Positions 46,576 through 56,526 are shown, numbered from the stretch's first letter. The stretch is DNA of 64,000 nt from Alteromonas naphthalenivorans (GCF_000213655.1 NC_015554.1:1984001-2048000), one strand, 5' to 3'. A program made the numbers and translations. The notes: generated from the letters alone by a model not told the origin.

Positions 46576-47340
46576 ATGTGCATATTGTTTATTGCAGTAG
46601 ACCAAAGTCAGGAATTCCCTTTGGTTATTGCGGCAAATAGAGATGAATTTCACGCTAGACCCACTGCTGTGTCTGGGTTTTGGAATAATCACCCACATGT
46701 GCTTGCAGGCCATGATTTACAGGCTCACGGCACTTGGATGGGAGTTACGCGTAACGGAAAAGTGGCCGCCTTAACCAATATTAGAGCTCCTGAGACGATA
46801 AAAACCGATGCTATTTCTCGCGGCGGCTTAGTGGCAGATTGGCTTATTGATGAAGCAATGAAACAGCCCACCTACCTTAACGTATTACGTGCAAACCGGC
46901 ACAAGTATAATGGCTATAATTTGGTTTATGGTGATGTAAAATCACTCGCGGTGTACAACAACTTCGAAGACACCCACGCTACGTTAACCCAAGGTGTTTA
47001 CGGTTTATCCAACGCTAACTTAACGACACCTTGGCCGAAAGTCACCAAAGGAATAGCGTCGTTAACCGATTACGTGAGCCAAAATAATCAGCTTGATACT
47101 GAGGCACTTTTCGCCATTTTAAAAGACGAAGACAAAGCATCTGATCATACGCTGCCTAACACAGGCATTGGGTATGAATGGGAAAAACGTCTGTCGTCTA
47201 TTTTTATCCAATCACCAGAATATGGTACTCGTACTTCTACTCTGCTTCTTGTAAATAGCCACCAACAAATACATTGGTATGAACGTACTTTTAATACGCG
47301 CGGTGACGTAGTGGGCAACCAACATTTTATTATCGGTTAA
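46576..47340 (+). CDS. NRDE family (TANGO2-like) protein
   Basis: The 254-residue protein begins MCILFIAVDQ and carries AANRDEFHARP, the NRDE signature, and a second family block GYNLVYGDVKSLAVYNN. TANGO2 homologues are linked in eukaryotes to lipid and haem handling; the bacterial role is unclear. The invariant N-terminal Met-Cys supports the ATG at 46576 over an in-frame upstream start at 46516. It is divergent from the acyltransferase gene. Confidence 0.88.
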   Translation: MCILFIAVDQSQEFPLVIAANRDEFHARPTAVSGFWNNHPHVLAGHDLQAHGTWMGVTRNGKVAALTNIRAPETIKTDAISRGGLVADWLIDEAMKQPTYLNVLRANRHKYNGYNLVYGDVKSLAVYNNFEDTHATLTQGVYGLSNANLTTPWPKVTKGIASLTDYVSQNNQLDTEALFAILKDEDKASDHTLPNTGIGYEWEKRLSSIFIQSPEYGTRTSTLLLVNSHQQIHWYERTFNTRGDVVGNQHFIIG

Positions 47341-47547
47341 GTCGTGTTCTGCCTAGCACTACACACATAGGCGCAAGTGACATGCATCTGATGAGTATTA
47401 ACTGACACGTAATTTTGTGATGTGTATTTCGTTTTACACCACAAATACCAATTTAATGACATATTTTCTACTATAAAGGGTCGTTTTTTCTACCATCGGT
47501 GGCATAATGCGTGCCTGCTATTTTTTGCATTGCAACGAGGAAATATC

Positions 47548-48738
47548 GTGTTTGAAGTATTACCCCATCTCGCCCCAGACCCAATACTTGGTTTGTCAGC
47601 TGCTTATCGTGAAGATTTAAATTCTCATAAAATCGACTTAGGTGTCGGTGTTTATAAAGATGAGCAAGGTAATACCCCTATTCTTACTAGCGTAGCGAAA
47701 GCGCAACAACTGTTGTTAGAACGTGAAACCAGCAAAACCTATATTACGCCACAAGGTAATCAGGGTTACATCGACAACATGCTTACTTTGCTTTTAGGCA
47801 AGAGCAGCCCTGTATTACTTGCTGACCGTGTTGCCGCGGTTCAAGCGCCAGGTGGTTGTGGTGCACTTCGCATTCTTTCAGAATTACTGGTTCGTTGTAA
47901 CGAGAACGCTAAAGTATGGGTAAGCGACCCAACATGGGCTAATCATATCCCGTTAATTGGTTCTGCTGGTCTTAAAATTGAAACCTACCCGTACTTCGAT
48001 AAAGCGTCTGCTAGCATTCGCTTCGATGCCATGATGGATACCCTTCGCGGTGCAGCGAAAGGCGATATCGTGTTACTTCACGGTTGCTGCCACAACCCAA
48101 CGGGTGCAGATTTAACGAATGCACAGTGGGACGAAGTACTAGCGGTTGCTAAAGAGCGTGAGTTCCTACCTTTCATTGATGTGGCTTACTTAGGTTTCGG
48201 TGAAGGCTTAGATGAAGATGCGTATGGCCTTCGTCTTTTGGTTGAAAACCTACCAGAAGTGATTGTTGCGGCATCTTGCTCTAAAAACTTCGGTTTATAC
48301 CGTGAGCGTGTTGGTCTTGCTGCCATCATTACTGCTGATACCAGCACACGCAAAATTGCTCAAGGCCAAATTCAATCTATTGCTCGTGGTATTTACTCTA
48401 TGCCACCTAGCTACGGCGGTGCGTTGGTTGATATTATCTTGTCTGACGAAGCGCTTAATCAAGAATGGGTTAATGAAGTAGATGAAATGCGTAACCGTAT
48501 GAAAACGCTACGTGCCATGCTGGTTAAGAACTTGCACGACAATGGTTCGCCAAAAGACTTCAGCTTTGTTAACGATCAAAAAGGCATGTTCTCGTTCTTG
48601 TGTATTACACCTGAGCAAGTGCGTGAAGTTCGTGAAAAACACAGTGTTTACTTTGTTGACTCTAGCCGCGTAAACATTGCGGGTATTAATAACGAAAACG
48701 TTGAAGCGTTAGCGAAAGCCTTAGTATCTGTGCTCTAG
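47548..48738 (+). CDS. Aromatic/aspartate aminotransferase
   Basis: The 396-residue class I PLP aminotransferase starts VFEVLPHLAPDPILGLSAAY (with GTG) and has the E. coli AspC/TyrB pattern KIDLGVGVYKDEQGNTPI, GGCGALRILSELL, HGCCHNPTGADLTNAQWDE and the PLP Lys246 in ASCSKNFGLYRERVG. It transfers amino groups between glutamate and aspartate, tyrosine or phenylalanine; AspC versus TyrB cannot be decided. GTG 47548 is preceded by GAGGA and gives the family start; an upstream in-frame start is unlikely. Confidence 0.93.
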   Translation: MFEVLPHLAPDPILGLSAAYREDLNSHKIDLGVGVYKDEQGNTPILTSVAKAQQLLLERETSKTYITPQGNQGYIDNMLTLLLGKSSPVLLADRVAAVQAPGGCGALRILSELLVRCNENAKVWVSDPTWANHIPLIGSAGLKIETYPYFDKASASIRFDAMMDTLRGAAKGDIVLLHGCCHNPTGADLTNAQWDEVLAVAKEREFLPFIDVAYLGFGEGLDEDAYGLRLLVENLPEVIVAASCSKNFGLYRERVGLAAIITADTSTRKIAQGQIQSIARGIYSMPPSYGGALVDIILSDEALNQEWVNEVDEMRNRMKTLRAMLVKNLHDNGSPKDFSFVNDQKGMFSFLCITPEQVREVREKHSVYFVDSSRVNIAGINNENVEALAKALVSVL

Positions 48739-48824
48739 TTTTAAGAGCTTTGATATTTAAGTGCGCTAAGCTTTAAATAAGCTAAGTTTTAAAAGATAGG
48801 CTTTTCGGTTAAATAATAAAAATT

Positions 48825-48861
48825 AAAAAGGGCTACGTGATGAAAACGTAGCCCTTTTTTT
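48825..48861. terminator. Bidirectional terminator after the aminotransferase
   Basis: AAAAAGGGCTACG pairs with CGTAGCCCTTTTT over a 9-base loop, followed by more T residues. It lies between converging genes. Confidence 0.93.
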
Positions 48862-48916
48862 GTTTGAGCGAGTCACTCAAATTATCTCAGTTGAGATAAA
48901 GATCAAACCCCTCGCG

Positions 48917-49366
48917 TTAGCGTGTGCCCGCGGTAATCATTCTATCTAACGCATTGGCGAAATTCTGTTTATCTCGCTGAGAAAACGCTTTAGGGCCACC
49001 CGTGTGTTCACCGCTTGAACGCATGGTATCCATAAAGTCTCGCATAGTAAGCGCGGCACGGATGGATGATTTGTCGTATTCATCGCCCCGAGTGTTCATG
49101 GCTTTGGCGTTCTTGGCCAGAATATCGGCAGCCAAAGGAATGTCTCCGGTAATCACTAAATCACCGGCTTCTATCTTTTCAACAATATAATCATCTGCGG
49201 CATCAAAGCCAGAAGGCACGATAGTTAACGTAATATGTTTATCTGGTGGAACAGACATAGAATGATTAGCAACTAAAGACAAAGGCAGACCGGTACGTCG
49301 GGCTGCCTTAAAAAGTATGTCTTTAATCACACTGGGACACGCATCTGCGTCAACCCATATATGCAT
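48917..49366 (-). CDS. YaiI/YqxD family protein (DUF188)
   Basis: The 149-residue protein starts MHIWVDADACPSVIKDILFK and has SGFDAADDYIVEKIEAGDLV and ITGDIPLAADIL, the DUF188 (UPF0178) pattern with PIN-like acidic residues. The fold is linked to PIN nucleases, but no activity is established. It reads on the same strand as the SDR genes upstream, with its own start close to the SDR stop (22 bases). Confidence 0.9.
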   Translation of the reverse strand: MHIWVDADACPSVIKDILFKAARRTGLPLSLVANHSMSVPPDKHITLTIVPSGFDAADDYIVEKIEAGDLVITGDIPLAADILAKNAKAMNTRGDEYDKSSIRAALTMRDFMDTMRSSGEHTGGPKAFSQRDKQNFANALDRMITAGTR

Positions 49367-49388
49367 GGTAAAATCTCGTTAGCGTTTT

Positions 49389-50150
49389 TTACGCTAGCAT
49401 ACCACCATCAACCACCACTGTCGTGCCTGTGGTGTAGCTAGATGCGTCAGACACTAAGTACAATACCGTACCTGCCATTTCATCCGGATCGGCAACACGG
49501 CCTAGTGGGATCACTTTAAGCGCGTGCTTCAAAATTTGATCATTTGAAGTTAGTGCTGAGGCAAACTTAGTATCAGTTAAGCCAGGTAATAACGCATTAA
49601 CGCGAATATTTAAGCTACCGCACTCTTTTGCGAACGATTTCGTCATGCTAATAACCGCGGCTTTCGTAATAGAGTAAATACCCTGCATGTCACCAGGTGT
49701 TACACCGTTCACTGAAGCCGTGTTAAGAATGACGCCACCGCCCTGCTCTTTCATCATTTTGCCCGCTTCAATCGACATAAAGAAGTAGCCACGAATGTTC
49801 ACGTCTACTGTTTTGTCGTAAGCGCCTAAATCTGTATCTAGGATATGACCAAAGTACGGGTTAGCTGCCGCATTGTTCACGAGTATATCTAGCTTACCGA
49901 ATTCGCTTTTAATTTCGGCAAAAGCAGCGGTAATTTGCTCCATATCGCCAACATGACATGCAAGCGCTGTTGCTTTACCACCTGCATCACGAATTGAAGA
50001 GGCTACTGCTTCACAGCCATCAATTTTACGGCTAGACACAATAACATGTGCGCCATATTGCGCTAACAAACGTGCGATTGATTCACCAATACCTCGGCTA
50101 GCACCTGTTACTAAAGCAACCTTGCCAGTTAAATCGAATAAATTTTTCAT
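49389..50150 (-). CDS. SDR family oxidoreductase
   Basis: The 253-residue short-chain dehydrogenase has the dinucleotide motif TGASRGIG, NNAAANPYFG, the catalytic Ser in LNTASVNG, and the YSITKAA Tyr-Lys pair, with the C-terminal VDGGM. Members reduce ketones or oxidise alcohols with NAD(P). ATG 50150 follows GGGAAAA and fits the family start. It is the third gene of an acyl-CoA dehydrogenase, SDR, SDR series, so a role in an acyl-CoA or alcohol pathway is likely, but the substrate is unknown. Confidence 0.87.
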   Translation of the reverse strand: MKNLFDLTGKVALVTGASRGIGESIARLLAQYGAHVIVSSRKIDGCEAVASSIRDAGGKATALACHVGDMEQITAAFAEIKSEFGKLDILVNNAAANPYFGHILDTDLGAYDKTVDVNIRGYFFMSIEAGKMMKEQGGGVILNTASVNGVTPGDMQGIYSITKAAVISMTKSFAKECGSLNIRVNALLPGLTDTKFASALTSNDQILKHALKVIPLGRVADPDEMAGTVLYLVSDASSYTTGTTVVVDGGMLA

Positions 50151-50228
50151 AATAGTTTTCCCTTTTTTAAAATCTGTCGCGCTTTCATCAAACGCAATAA
50201 CTTTTATCAAACTCAAGAAATTGGGTGA

Positions 50229-50993
50229 TTAGGCCAACATGCCGCCATCAAGTACAACCGATTGTCCTGTCATGAATGAAGACTCGTCACTACACAACCA
50301 TGCTATCGCATTCGCTATTTCTTCAGGTTTGCCTAAACGCTTCATGGGGTTTGCTCCCACCATGGCTTTTTGTCCACGTTCGTCTAATTTAGACAACACG
50401 CCCTGTACCATTGGCGTGTCAACAAAGCTTGGGCACACCGCATTAATGCGAATATTCGCACGGGCATATTCCACCGCTGCCGATTTAGTTAAGCCAATAA
50501 CTCCGTGTTTAGATGCACTGTAGGCACTGATCATAGGCGCGGAGCGTAAGCCCGCTACCGACGCAATGTTAATAATATGACCACCACCATTTACGGTCAT
50601 ATGTTTAAGCGCATTTTTCATGCAATACCACACGCCCGCTAGATTCACCTGAATGTTCTTCATGAACATAGCATCGTCTACTTCAGTAAGGGGCGCTGGG
50701 AAATGGTCTATACCCGCATTATTGATGATTACGTCTAGCTTGGCTTGCTGTGAAAACGCCACTTCAAACATGGCATTCACTTGTGCAGGCTCAGTAACAT
50801 CTACTTTTACCGCATAGGCATTACCGCCCGCTTCTTTGAGCTGATGCACTAAGGCTTCTGCTGCATCCATATTCAAATCGGCAACACCGACCAATGCCCC
50901 GCGCTCACATAAGGTTTTGGCCGAGGCTGCGCCAATACCTGAGCCGCCCCCTGTGATAAGGATATGTTTCCCTTCTACGTTTGATGCCACCAT
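50229..50993 (-). CDS. SDR family NAD(P)-dependent oxidoreductase
   Basis: The 254-residue protein has TGGGSGIGAASA, NNAGIDHF, the Ser in INIASVAG and the YSASKHG Tyr-Lys pair, and ends in VLDGGMLA. It belongs to the classical SDR group that includes 3-hydroxyacyl-CoA and 3-oxoacyl reductases. ATG 50993, with a G-rich GGGGC site upstream, gives the family start. It lies between the acyl-CoA dehydrogenase and the second SDR on the same strand. Confidence 0.87.
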   Translation of the reverse strand: MVASNVEGKHILITGGGSGIGAASAKTLCERGALVGVADLNMDAAEALVHQLKEAGGNAYAVKVDVTEPAQVNAMFEVAFSQQAKLDVIINNAGIDHFPAPLTEVDDAMFMKNIQVNLAGVWYCMKNALKHMTVNGGGHIINIASVAGLRSAPMISAYSASKHGVIGLTKSAAVEYARANIRINAVCPSFVDTPMVQGVLSKLDERGQKAMVGANPMKRLGKPEEIANAIAWLCSDESSFMTGQSVVLDGGMLA

Positions 50994-51067
50994 TTTATTG
51001 CCCCGCCTTAATATTTTTTGCAATGTGCCATTGTTGGTATGTCATTGTTATGCCCTTGAAGCCGTTA

Positions 51068-52870
51068 TTAGAAATAACTGGCTTTCACATTTTCACAGGT
51101 TGGTTCTTGTGACGTAATGACTTCTATATCACGTTTCACTAGCGGTAATTCCCAATTGAGGAAGTATTCAGCAGCTGCCACTTTTCCTTCGTAGAAATCG
51201 CCGTCTTGACCACTTGCGCCATTAGCCAATGCTTGCTCGGCAACATTCGCTTGGCGTAACCAAATCCAACTCACTACGCAGGCAGAAAAGATATTCAAAA
51301 AGCAGCTTGCGTTAGTCAGTAACACGGCTTGTTTATCTGAACGTAAGTCACCCGCCGCTTGTTGAATGAGCCCGCCAAGTTGGTCAAGGTAAGGTTTAAG
51401 TTTTGCCGCTAGCGCTTGAGCTCGTGGTGTTGTAGCCGCTTTCATGTCGCCAGAAACACGAGCCATTAATACTTGGAGCCCTTTGCCTTCGCTTTGCCAT
51501 AATTTACGACCTAGTAAATCCAAGGCTTGAATACCATTTGTTCCTTCGTGAATAGGGTTCAAACGGTTATCCCGCCAGCACTGTTCTACGGGGTATTCTC
51601 GGGTATAACCAGCGCCGCCAAGAATTTGAATGGCTAAGTCGTTAGCTTTAGGGCCAAATTCAGAAGGCCACGCTTTAAATACTGGGGTAAGTAGCTCGAG
51701 TAGCTGGGAAATTTCGGTGCGTTTTGCGGTGTCTTCTTCCGTCTCCAACGCATCAATTAAGGTGCTGCCATATAAACACAGTGCCATGCCACCTTCACAA
51801 TAGGACTTTTGCGCTAACAACATGCGACGCACATCACCATGGTTAATAATTGGTGTTGCCTCATCTTCTGGAGCTAGTTTCGGCGCAGCACGCCCTTGGG
51901 TACGATCTTTTGCATACTCAAGTGAATAGCGATAGCCACGATAACCAATCATGGCAGCGCCGTAACCTACACCAATGCGCGCTTCATTCATCATCATGAA
52001 CATGTAACGCAAGCCTTGGTGTGGTTCACCCACGAGATAACCATGACAGTCACCGTTCTCACCAAACGTAAGTGCAGTAGAGGTCGTACCACGATAACCC
52101 ATTTTATGAATAAGCCCAGCCAGAGTGACGTCGTTACGGGGGCCAGGGTTACCGTTTTCATCTAGACGGTATTTAGGAACAACAAATAATGAAATACCTT
52201 TTACGCCCGCAGGGCCGCCAGGAATTTTCGCTAATACCAAATGAACAATGTTGTCTGATAATTCGTGTTCGCCTGCAGAGATATAAAGCTTACTGCCCTT
52301 CACGCGATACGTGCCATCTTCGTGAAGCGTTGCCGATGTGCGAATATCTGCCAAGCCAGAGCCCGCATGAGGCTCAGTTAATGCCATAGTGCCGGTAAAG
52401 TCACCTGTTAGCATTTTAGGTAAAAAAGCTTGCTTGGTTTCTTCATTGGCAAAATGTTTCACCACATTTGCCGCCGCAGCAGTAAGAAAAGGATACGCTG
52501 TAGTGGAAGGATTTGCCGCTAAGAAGTAACCCGCACACGCATTCATAATGGTAACGGGTAATTGCATTCCGCCATCTTCATAATCGAAGTGACCTGCAAT
52601 AAAGCCTGACTCCCTATAAGTATCAAAGGCTTTTTTAACCTCATCTATCATGGTGACTTTTTTGCCATCAAAAGTAGGCTCATCTTTATCAGCGATAGCG
52701 TTGTGAGGAAGAAACAGCTCTTCAGCCATTTTTTCTGCCATATCAATAACGGCATTAAACGTTTCAACGTTATGTTCTTCAAAACGGGGTTTTTCACACA
52801 AAGACTGTGTATTTAATACTTCATAGAGTTGGAATTGCATTTCCCGACGGGGAATAAGTTGGTCAGCCAT
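51068..52870 (-). CDS. Acyl-CoA dehydrogenase with C-terminal extension (DmdC-like length)
   Basis: The 600-residue enzyme has the acyl-CoA dehydrogenase core (GTMALTEPHAGSGLADIRTS, DNIVHLVLAKIPGGPAGVKG) with the probable catalytic Glu442 in NPIHEGTNGIQALDLLG, and a further 150-residue C-terminal domain. This long form is shared with 3-methylmercaptopropionyl-CoA dehydrogenase and various aerobic acyl-CoA dehydrogenases, so DMSP or fatty-acid metabolism are both possible. ATG 52870 follows AAGGA; an in-frame ATG at 52972 is upstream in the regulatory region. It is divergent from an AraC-type regulator with an inverted repeat between them. Confidence 0.88.
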   Translation of the reverse strand: MADQLIPRREMQFQLYEVLNTQSLCEKPRFEEHNVETFNAVIDMAEKMAEELFLPHNAIADKDEPTFDGKKVTMIDEVKKAFDTYRESGFIAGHFDYEDGGMQLPVTIMNACAGYFLAANPSTTAYPFLTAAAANVVKHFANEETKQAFLPKMLTGDFTGTMALTEPHAGSGLADIRTSATLHEDGTYRVKGSKLYISAGEHELSDNIVHLVLAKIPGGPAGVKGISLFVVPKYRLDENGNPGPRNDVTLAGLIHKMGYRGTTSTALTFGENGDCHGYLVGEPHQGLRYMFMMMNEARIGVGYGAAMIGYRGYRYSLEYAKDRTQGRAAPKLAPEDEATPIINHGDVRRMLLAQKSYCEGGMALCLYGSTLIDALETEEDTAKRTEISQLLELLTPVFKAWPSEFGPKANDLAIQILGGAGYTREYPVEQCWRDNRLNPIHEGTNGIQALDLLGRKLWQSEGKGLQVLMARVSGDMKAATTPRAQALAAKLKPYLDQLGGLIQQAAGDLRSDKQAVLLTNASCFLNIFSACVVSWIWLRQANVAEQALANGASGQDGDFYEGKVAAAEYFLNWELPLVKRDIEVITSQEPTCENVKASYF

Positions 52871-52899
52871 AATAAAGTCCTTGAGCAAATTGTTAATGC

Positions 52900-52947
52900 A
52901 TTGTGTCATATTCGTTATCATGCCATTATTGTCATTTATGACACAAT
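52900..52947. promoter_or_regulatory. Inverted-repeat operator between acyl-CoA dehydrogenase and AraC-type regulator
   Basis: ATTGTGTCATA at 52900-52910 and its complement TATGACACAAT at 52937-52947 form a perfect 11-bp inverted repeat, 26 bases apart. A palindrome TGTCATTTATGACA at 52930-52943 overlaps the right half, so three TGTCAT elements occur. This suits binding by the neighbouring AraC-family protein. Confidence 0.5.
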
Positions 52948-53008
52948 CATGGCCATTTACGCCAACAATCACCGTTAGTTATCGTATTTAATAAACTGTA
53001 TTATTTTT

Positions 53009-53998
53009 ATGAATAAACCACCGTTCGTCGTGACCGTATTAGGATTTGATCAAGCTTTGGCTTCTGCCATCACTGGCGCACTCGATGTCTTCGCATTTGC
53101 AGGCATCAGTTGGCAGCGCATTCATAACCAACCCACCACCCCTAAATTTAAAGTTCAGCTGGCGAGTTTTCACGACAAACCTTTTCACTGTACTAACCAG
53201 TTACTGCTAACCCCTAACATTGCTATTGAAGATGTGACAGACACTCATATTTTGCTGATCCCCACGATTGGCGGCGATATCGATACGGTTTTACAAGAAA
53301 ACGCGAATCAACTTGTACATATTAAACGGCTGCAAAAACAAGGGGCAGATATTGCGGGTAACTGCACCGGGACTTTTTTGTTAGCAGAGTCAGGGTTACT
53401 TGATAATAAAGTTGCCACTACCCATTGGGGCTATGCTGATAAATTTCGCTCTCATTATCCCAATGTTAATTTGCAGTCTGAAAAGATGGTAACTGAACAA
53501 GATGCTATTTTTTGTGCAGGTGGCGGTATGGCGTGGATAGATTTGGCTATTTTGCTTATAGAACGTTATTGCGGTCATCAAGTGGCCAGTGATACTGCCA
53601 AGTCTCATGTACTCGATTTTTCCAGGCCGAATCAAACCGTGTATGCAAGCAGTCGCCAGCATAAATTTCACCAAGATAAAGATGTGTTAGCAGTGCAAAA
53701 TTACTTGGAAGAACATTTTACAAAACGGCTCACGCTGAAACATGTTGCCCACGAACATAATATGACTGAGCGCACATTAATAAGGCGTTTCAAGCAAGCC
53801 TGTGCAATAACGCCTATTCAATATTTACAAGGTTTACGGTTAGAACAAGCACGAAAAATTTTAGAAACATCTATGTCTCCTCTTGAATCCATTGTGAATA
53901 GTGTGGGTTACGAGGACCTCAGTTCTTTCACTCGGCTTTTCAAAAAATATACCGGTTTATCGCCCTCACAATATCGCGCCAAGTTCATAAGAAAATAA
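53009..53998 (+). CDS. GlxA-type AraC-family transcriptional regulator
   Basis: The 329-residue protein has an N-terminal DJ-1/PfpI-like domain (ILLIPTIGGDID, GNCTGTFLLAESGLLDNKVA, THWGYADKF, FCAGGGMAWIDLAILLIERY) and a C-terminal AraC HTH domain (RLTLKHVAHEHNMTERTLIR, SSFTRLFKKYTGLSPSQYRA). GlxA-type regulators often control genes next to them in response to small metabolites. It is divergent from the acyl-CoA dehydrogenase gene, and an inverted repeat lies between, so it probably controls that operon. Confidence 0.92.
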   Translation: MNKPPFVVTVLGFDQALASAITGALDVFAFAGISWQRIHNQPTTPKFKVQLASFHDKPFHCTNQLLLTPNIAIEDVTDTHILLIPTIGGDIDTVLQENANQLVHIKRLQKQGADIAGNCTGTFLLAESGLLDNKVATTHWGYADKFRSHYPNVNLQSEKMVTEQDAIFCAGGGMAWIDLAILLIERYCGHQVASDTAKSHVLDFSRPNQTVYASSRQHKFHQDKDVLAVQNYLEEHFTKRLTLKHVAHEHNMTERTLIRRFKQACAITPIQYLQGLRLEQARKILETSMSPLESIVNSVGYEDLSSFTRLFKKYTGLSPSQYRAKFIRK

Positions 53999-54120
53999 AT
54001 ATTTACAACAATGATAAGTTTTTATTACCTAGTTTGTGTAAAATGCTACGCCGCGTACAGACCGCTTTTTCTGTACCGAAAAACACTACAAAAGTATAAT
54101 TCAAAACTCTTGGTGGACAC

Positions 54121-56367
54121 ATGAGAACACATAAACTAGCCTCTTTGGCGCTTGCAGTTAGTGCAGCGTTCAGTACTTCAATCCTTGCTCAAGAAGCAGA
54201 AACAATACAAAAAAAAGAAACGGCTCTTGAACAAATTACCGTAACAGCGCAAAAACGTACCCAGTCAATTCAGGAAGTACCTATTTCTGTAGCGACCCTA
54301 AGTGGTGAAAAATTTGAAAGCTTGTTTTCAGGTGGTGAAGACATTCTTGCATTGGCCGTTCGTGTGCCTGGCCTTTACGCTGAATCGTCAAACGGTCGCG
54401 TAGCGCCACGTTTCTATATTCGTGGCCTAGGTAACACTGACTTCGATTTAGCCGCTTCACAGCCTGTTTCTATTATCATGGATGAAGTGGTAATGGAAAA
54501 TGTGGTACTGAAAAGCTTCCCACTTTTTGATGTGCAACAAGTTGAAGTATTACGTGGCCCACAAGGCACCTTGTTTGGCCGCAACACGACAGCAGGTATC
54601 ATTAAGTTCGATACCGTAAAACCTACACAAGATTTAGAAGGTTACGCTAAAGCCGGTTTTGGTTCTTACGGTACTATGAACTTTGAAGGCGCAGTAGGCG
54701 GCGGTTTAACTGACGAGCTATCTGCACGCTTGTCTGTACTTTCACAAGAGCGTGATGATTACATCGACAATGCTGCAACAGGCCAAAAAGATGCGCTTGG
54801 TGGCTTTGACGAGAAAGCATACCGCTTACAGCTTCTTTGGGAACCGTCTGACGACTTCTCTGCATTGTTAAATGTACACGGCCGTGAATTAGAAGGCACA
54901 GCCTCTATCTTCCGTGGCAACGTTTTCAATAAAGGCGAAAATGGCCTAAATGCCAGTTATGATCGTGACACCGTAAGCTATGATAGTGACCTATTAGGCA
55001 CAGGTGCTGATAACAACCCTCAAGAATATGACGGTTTTGGTACTTCATTAAAACTTGAATACGACATGGATGACGTAACCTTCACGTCTATTTCTGCAAT
55101 AGAAACGGCTGACGGTTACAGCTTAGGTGACGTAGACGGTGATAGCATTGCGAGCCAAAACTTCGTTACCCAAGATAAGTTAAACGACCTAGAGCAATAC
55201 ACTCAAGAATTCCGCCTTTCAAGCAACACAACAGATGCTATGAACTGGCAGGTAGGTGCGTTCTATTATGACGCGTCTTTCAATGTAACCAGTGTTGATG
55301 GCTTCTTCGGTGCAACAACCGTATTCCATGACAACAAAACATGGGCATTGTTTGGACAGACTTCTTACCAAGTTAACGAGAAGCTAAACATTACTGGTGG
55401 CCTTCGCTACACTCACGATGACAAATCGCTTATTGTTGGTGAACAAAACGTTGATGGCTTCGCGGTACTTATCGGTTTTGCTGGCGTACAAGAATATGAT
55501 GATATTCACGTAGACGACGGTCAAATGAGCTATGAGCTTAGCGCCAACTATCGTGTTACTGACGATATGTCAGTATTTGCTCGATATGCTAACGGCTTTC
55601 GCGCGCAAACCATTCAAGGCCGCGATGTAGCCTTTGAAGGCTCTCCTTCTGTAGCTGAAGCAGAAACCATTAACTCATTTGAAGTAGGCGTTAAGTCTGA
55701 CTTGCTAGATGATACTTTGCGCCTAAATGCTGCTGCTTTCTATTACACAGTAGACGACATGCAGTTTTCAGCTATTGGTGGTGGTAACAACTTTACTGCG
55801 CTTGTTAACGCCGATAAAGGTGAAGCCTACGGGTTTGAAGTTGATGCCCAATGGCTAGCGACAGACGAACTTACTTTCACTGCTGGTTATAGTTATAACC
55901 ACACAGAAATTAAAGACGATACATTAACTGTGGCACCTTGTGGTACAAGTGCTGATGCAGGCTTCACAGGTTACTGCACAGTATTAGATCCTCGCGCCGA
56001 TGGCTTCTCAGCATCAATTGATGGTAACCCATTCCCTCAAGCGCCAGAATCAATCTTTAACTTTACCGCACGTTACACCGTACCTATGGGTGACGACGGC
56101 GAATTCTTCATCTTTACTGATTGGGCATTCCAGGGCGAAACTAACCTTTTCCTTTACGAAGCGGTTGAATTTACGACTGATGACAACTTTGAAGGCGGTT
56201 TACGTATTGGTTACGAAAACTTCGAACATAACTACACAGTAGCCTTGTTTGGTCGTAACATTACCGATGAAGATAACGTTAAAGGTGCGATCGACTTCGC
56301 AAACCTTACCGGTATTGTGAACGAGCCACGTATTCTTGGTGTTGAAGTGAAGTATTCTTTCTACTAA
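54121..56367 (+). CDS. TonB-dependent outer-membrane receptor
   Basis: The 748-residue protein has a signal peptide (cut after ILAQ), a TonB-box-like ITVTAQKR and plug domain with VPISVATLSGEKFE and VEVLRGPQGTLFGRNTTAG, and then a 22-strand barrel ending in aromatic EVKYSFY. Such receptors take up iron complexes, vitamins or glycans with TonB energy. The substrate is not evident; no TonB, siderophore or glycan genes lie nearby. A two-hairpin terminator region follows. Confidence 0.92.
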   Translation: MRTHKLASLALAVSAAFSTSILAQEAETIQKKETALEQITVTAQKRTQSIQEVPISVATLSGEKFESLFSGGEDILALAVRVPGLYAESSNGRVAPRFYIRGLGNTDFDLAASQPVSIIMDEVVMENVVLKSFPLFDVQQVEVLRGPQGTLFGRNTTAGIIKFDTVKPTQDLEGYAKAGFGSYGTMNFEGAVGGGLTDELSARLSVLSQERDDYIDNAATGQKDALGGFDEKAYRLQLLWEPSDDFSALLNVHGRELEGTASIFRGNVFNKGENGLNASYDRDTVSYDSDLLGTGADNNPQEYDGFGTSLKLEYDMDDVTFTSISAIETADGYSLGDVDGDSIASQNFVTQDKLNDLEQYTQEFRLSSNTTDAMNWQVGAFYYDASFNVTSVDGFFGATTVFHDNKTWALFGQTSYQVNEKLNITGGLRYTHDDKSLIVGEQNVDGFAVLIGFAGVQEYDDIHVDDGQMSYELSANYRVTDDMSVFARYANGFRAQTIQGRDVAFEGSPSVAEAETINSFEVGVKSDLLDDTLRLNAAAFYYTVDDMQFSAIGGGNNFTALVNADKGEAYGFEVDAQWLATDELTFTAGYSYNHTEIKDDTLTVAPCGTSADAGFTGYCTVLDPRADGFSASIDGNPFPQAPESIFNFTARYTVPMGDDGEFFIFTDWAFQGETNLFLYEAVEFTTDDNFEGGLRIGYENFEHNYTVALFGRNITDEDNVKGAIDFANLTGIVNEPRILGVEVKYSFY

Positions 56368-56387
56368 GCACTATTTTGATTTAGGTT

Positions 56388-56414
56388 AAAAGTGCAGATC
56401 TGATCTGCACTTTT
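56388..56414 (+). terminator. Terminator of the TonB-dependent receptor gene
   Basis: A perfect 13-bp AAAAGTGCAGATC/GATCTGCACTTTT stem with a one-base centre ends in T residues. It is 20 bases after the stop. Confidence 0.85.
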
Positions 56415-56457
56415 ATTCTTAGCCTTATCAAGCACTGCATTTAAGAGTGATAAACAC

Positions 56458-56498
56458 AAAAAAGCGAAGGTGTCGTTTTAACGACCCTTCGCTTTTTT
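56458..56498. terminator. Second hairpin in tandem
   Basis: AAAAAAGCGAAGG pairs with CCTTCGCTTTTTT and an inner GTCGTT/AACGAC stem adds stability. It may back up the first terminator or end the minus-strand gene at 56665-57090. Confidence 0.85.
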
Positions 56499-56526
56499 AT
56501 TCTCTATTTTGAGCCTATGCCTTTGG

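Noticed and set aside
54121..56367. Siderophore or glycan uptake locus
   Set aside because: The receptor stands alone with no transport, TonB or hydrolase genes beside it, so no substrate is claimed.
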